Part shown: piece by piece, positions 13,103 through 13,584 of the stretch
Position numbering within the stretch: the stretch's first letter is position 1
Layout of the letters: each line of letters begins with the position of its first letter
The notes under the pieces: generated by a model
Database searches by the model: none
Told to the model about the DNA's origin: nothing
The model's input: only the letters and a program-made list of their open reading frames with translations
Origin: Treponema sp. UBA4377
GTDB taxonomy: Bacteria > Spirochaetota > Spirochaetia > Treponematales > Treponemataceae
DNA: 13,584 nucleotides
Reading direction: 5' to 3'
Assembly: GCA_002391235.1 (NCBI GenBank)
Contig: DGRX01000017.1
Coordinates: forward strand, 1-13,584
Made by a program: the position numbers and the translations under genes

Positions 13103-13584
13103 ATGTCGTTAAATTGCAACGAAATTAATTTAATTTTAAGCGAACTCAACCTTGCCGGAAGCTTTGTCCAAGACATCATCCAGCCCGGCTACGACACGCT
13201 TGCCCTTTACGTTTACAAAGAGGGGGCGGCAAAAACGATTTTGATTTGCGCTGGCCACGACGCGACGCGAATCAACGAGACAAAAAGAAAGATTCCAAAG
13301 AACGACAAGCCCTTGCGCTTTATGGAATTCCTAAAGTCAAGGATCCGCGGCGCGAAAATAAATTCCTGCAAGCAAATCGGCTTGGAGCGAATCGTCAAGC
13401 TGGAACTGTCGCGCCCCGAAGAAGAGTTCAAGATGTACATCCGCTTGTGGAGCGCCGCCGCAAACATAATCCTTTGCGACAAAGACAACAAAATTTTGGA
13501 CACGATGTTCCGCCGGCCGCAAAAGGGCGAAGTCACAGGCGGAATTTTTGACGAAGAGGCGCTCGTAAAAAGCGCGAGGGAAAA
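13103..13584 (+). CDS. NFACT-family protein (Rqc2/RqcH/FbpA-type), N-terminal part
   Basis: An open frame from ATG 13103 runs off the window end (160 codons plus 2 bases). It reads MSLNCNEINLILSELNLAGS, then FVQDIIQPGYDTLALYVYKEG, KTILICAGHDATRINET, a DKPLRFMEFLKSRIRGAKI segment, GLERIVKLEL, and SAAANIILCDKDNKILDTMF. This order matches the NFACT-N domain: a helix, a 'KIYQPxxDxLxLxI' strand pair, 'PxxFCMLLRKHLxGxRI', 'GLDRIVxIxI' and 'GRHSNIILVDxxxxILD'. In bacteria such proteins (RqcH) bind split 50S subunits and direct alanine tailing in ribosome quality control; some were named fibronectin-binding proteins. The usual 'MGRHSN' is SAAAN here, and M/LLRKH is F/LKSR, so catalytic or binding details may differ. 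The start is supported by the TATAAT just upstream and by family length. Divergent from metF. The C-terminal NFACT-R domain is outside the window. Confidence 0.85.
   Translation, partial: MSLNCNEINLILSELNLAGSFVQDIIQPGYDTLALYVYKEGAAKTILICAGHDATRINETKRKIPKNDKPLRFMEFLKSRIRGAKINSCKQIGLERIVKLELSRPEEEFKMYIRLWSAAANIILCDKDNKILDTMFRRPQKGEVTGGIFDEEALVKSARE

Noticed and set aside
13213..13551. Overlapping open frames on both strands near the right end
   Set aside because: They are out-of-frame shadows of the NFACT gene, whose own frame shows clear family motifs and runs off the window.
1..13584. tRNA, rRNA, CRISPR arrays and IS elements with terminal inverted repeats
   Set aside because: No cloverleaf, rRNA-like or regularly spaced repeat sequence was noticed, and the Rpn-like gene has no recognisable element ends.

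Overview
The window looks like a piece of a Treponema-type spirochaete chromosome. The strongest clue is a flagellin closely matching spirochaetal periplasmic FlaB, preceded by a near-consensus sigma-28 promoter. The rest is a compact mix of housekeeping genes, envelope-lipid genes and one accessory island. No 16S gene or other decisive taxonomic marker is present, so the genus is an inference.

Layout, left to right. (1) 1-1044: 3' part of a RelA/SpoT-type (p)ppGpp synthetase that ends before the usual ACT domain. (2) 1052-1882, minus: an Rpn/PD-(D/E)XK transposase-like nuclease, convergent and only 7 bp away. (3) 1883-2200: AT-rich gap with a minus-strand promoter and a candidate dispersed repeat. 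(4) 2201-4850: accessory island of a minus-strand XRE regulator divergent from a two-gene operon, an EcoRI-family adenine methyltransferase overlapping by 1 nt a DUF262-HNH nuclease. This looks like a non-classical restriction-modification pair. The methyltransferase is clearly more AT-rich than everything around it. (5) 4851-5100: GC-rich multi-hairpin element, the sigma-28 promoter, and a structured flaB leader. (6) 5101-5961: flaB, followed by a strong bidirectional terminator shared with the convergent genes.

(7) 7951-6038, minus: GT8 glycosyltransferase and PlsC-like acyltransferase, 3 nt apart, probably working on membrane glycolipids. (8) 12780-8020, minus: a tightly packed four-gene operon of metF, a degenerate PAP2-like protein, a 470-residue protein I do not recognise, and an oligopeptide-type substrate-binding protein. 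Gaps are 1 nt, 1 nt and a 17-nt overlap. (9) 12781-13102: divergent intergenic region with hairpins, a minus-strand terminator, a frame-broken small lipoprotein-like reading frame, and two TATAAT boxes each only 6-7 bp from an ATG. That arrangement suggests leaderless transcripts for both metF and the next gene. (10) 13103-end, plus: N-terminal part of an NFACT (Rqc2/FbpA) protein.

The items most worth follow-up are the EcoRI-type methyltransferase/DUF262-HNH operon with its palindromic control region, the ACT-less Rel, the paired leaderless promoters, and the potential pseudoknot in the flaB leader.
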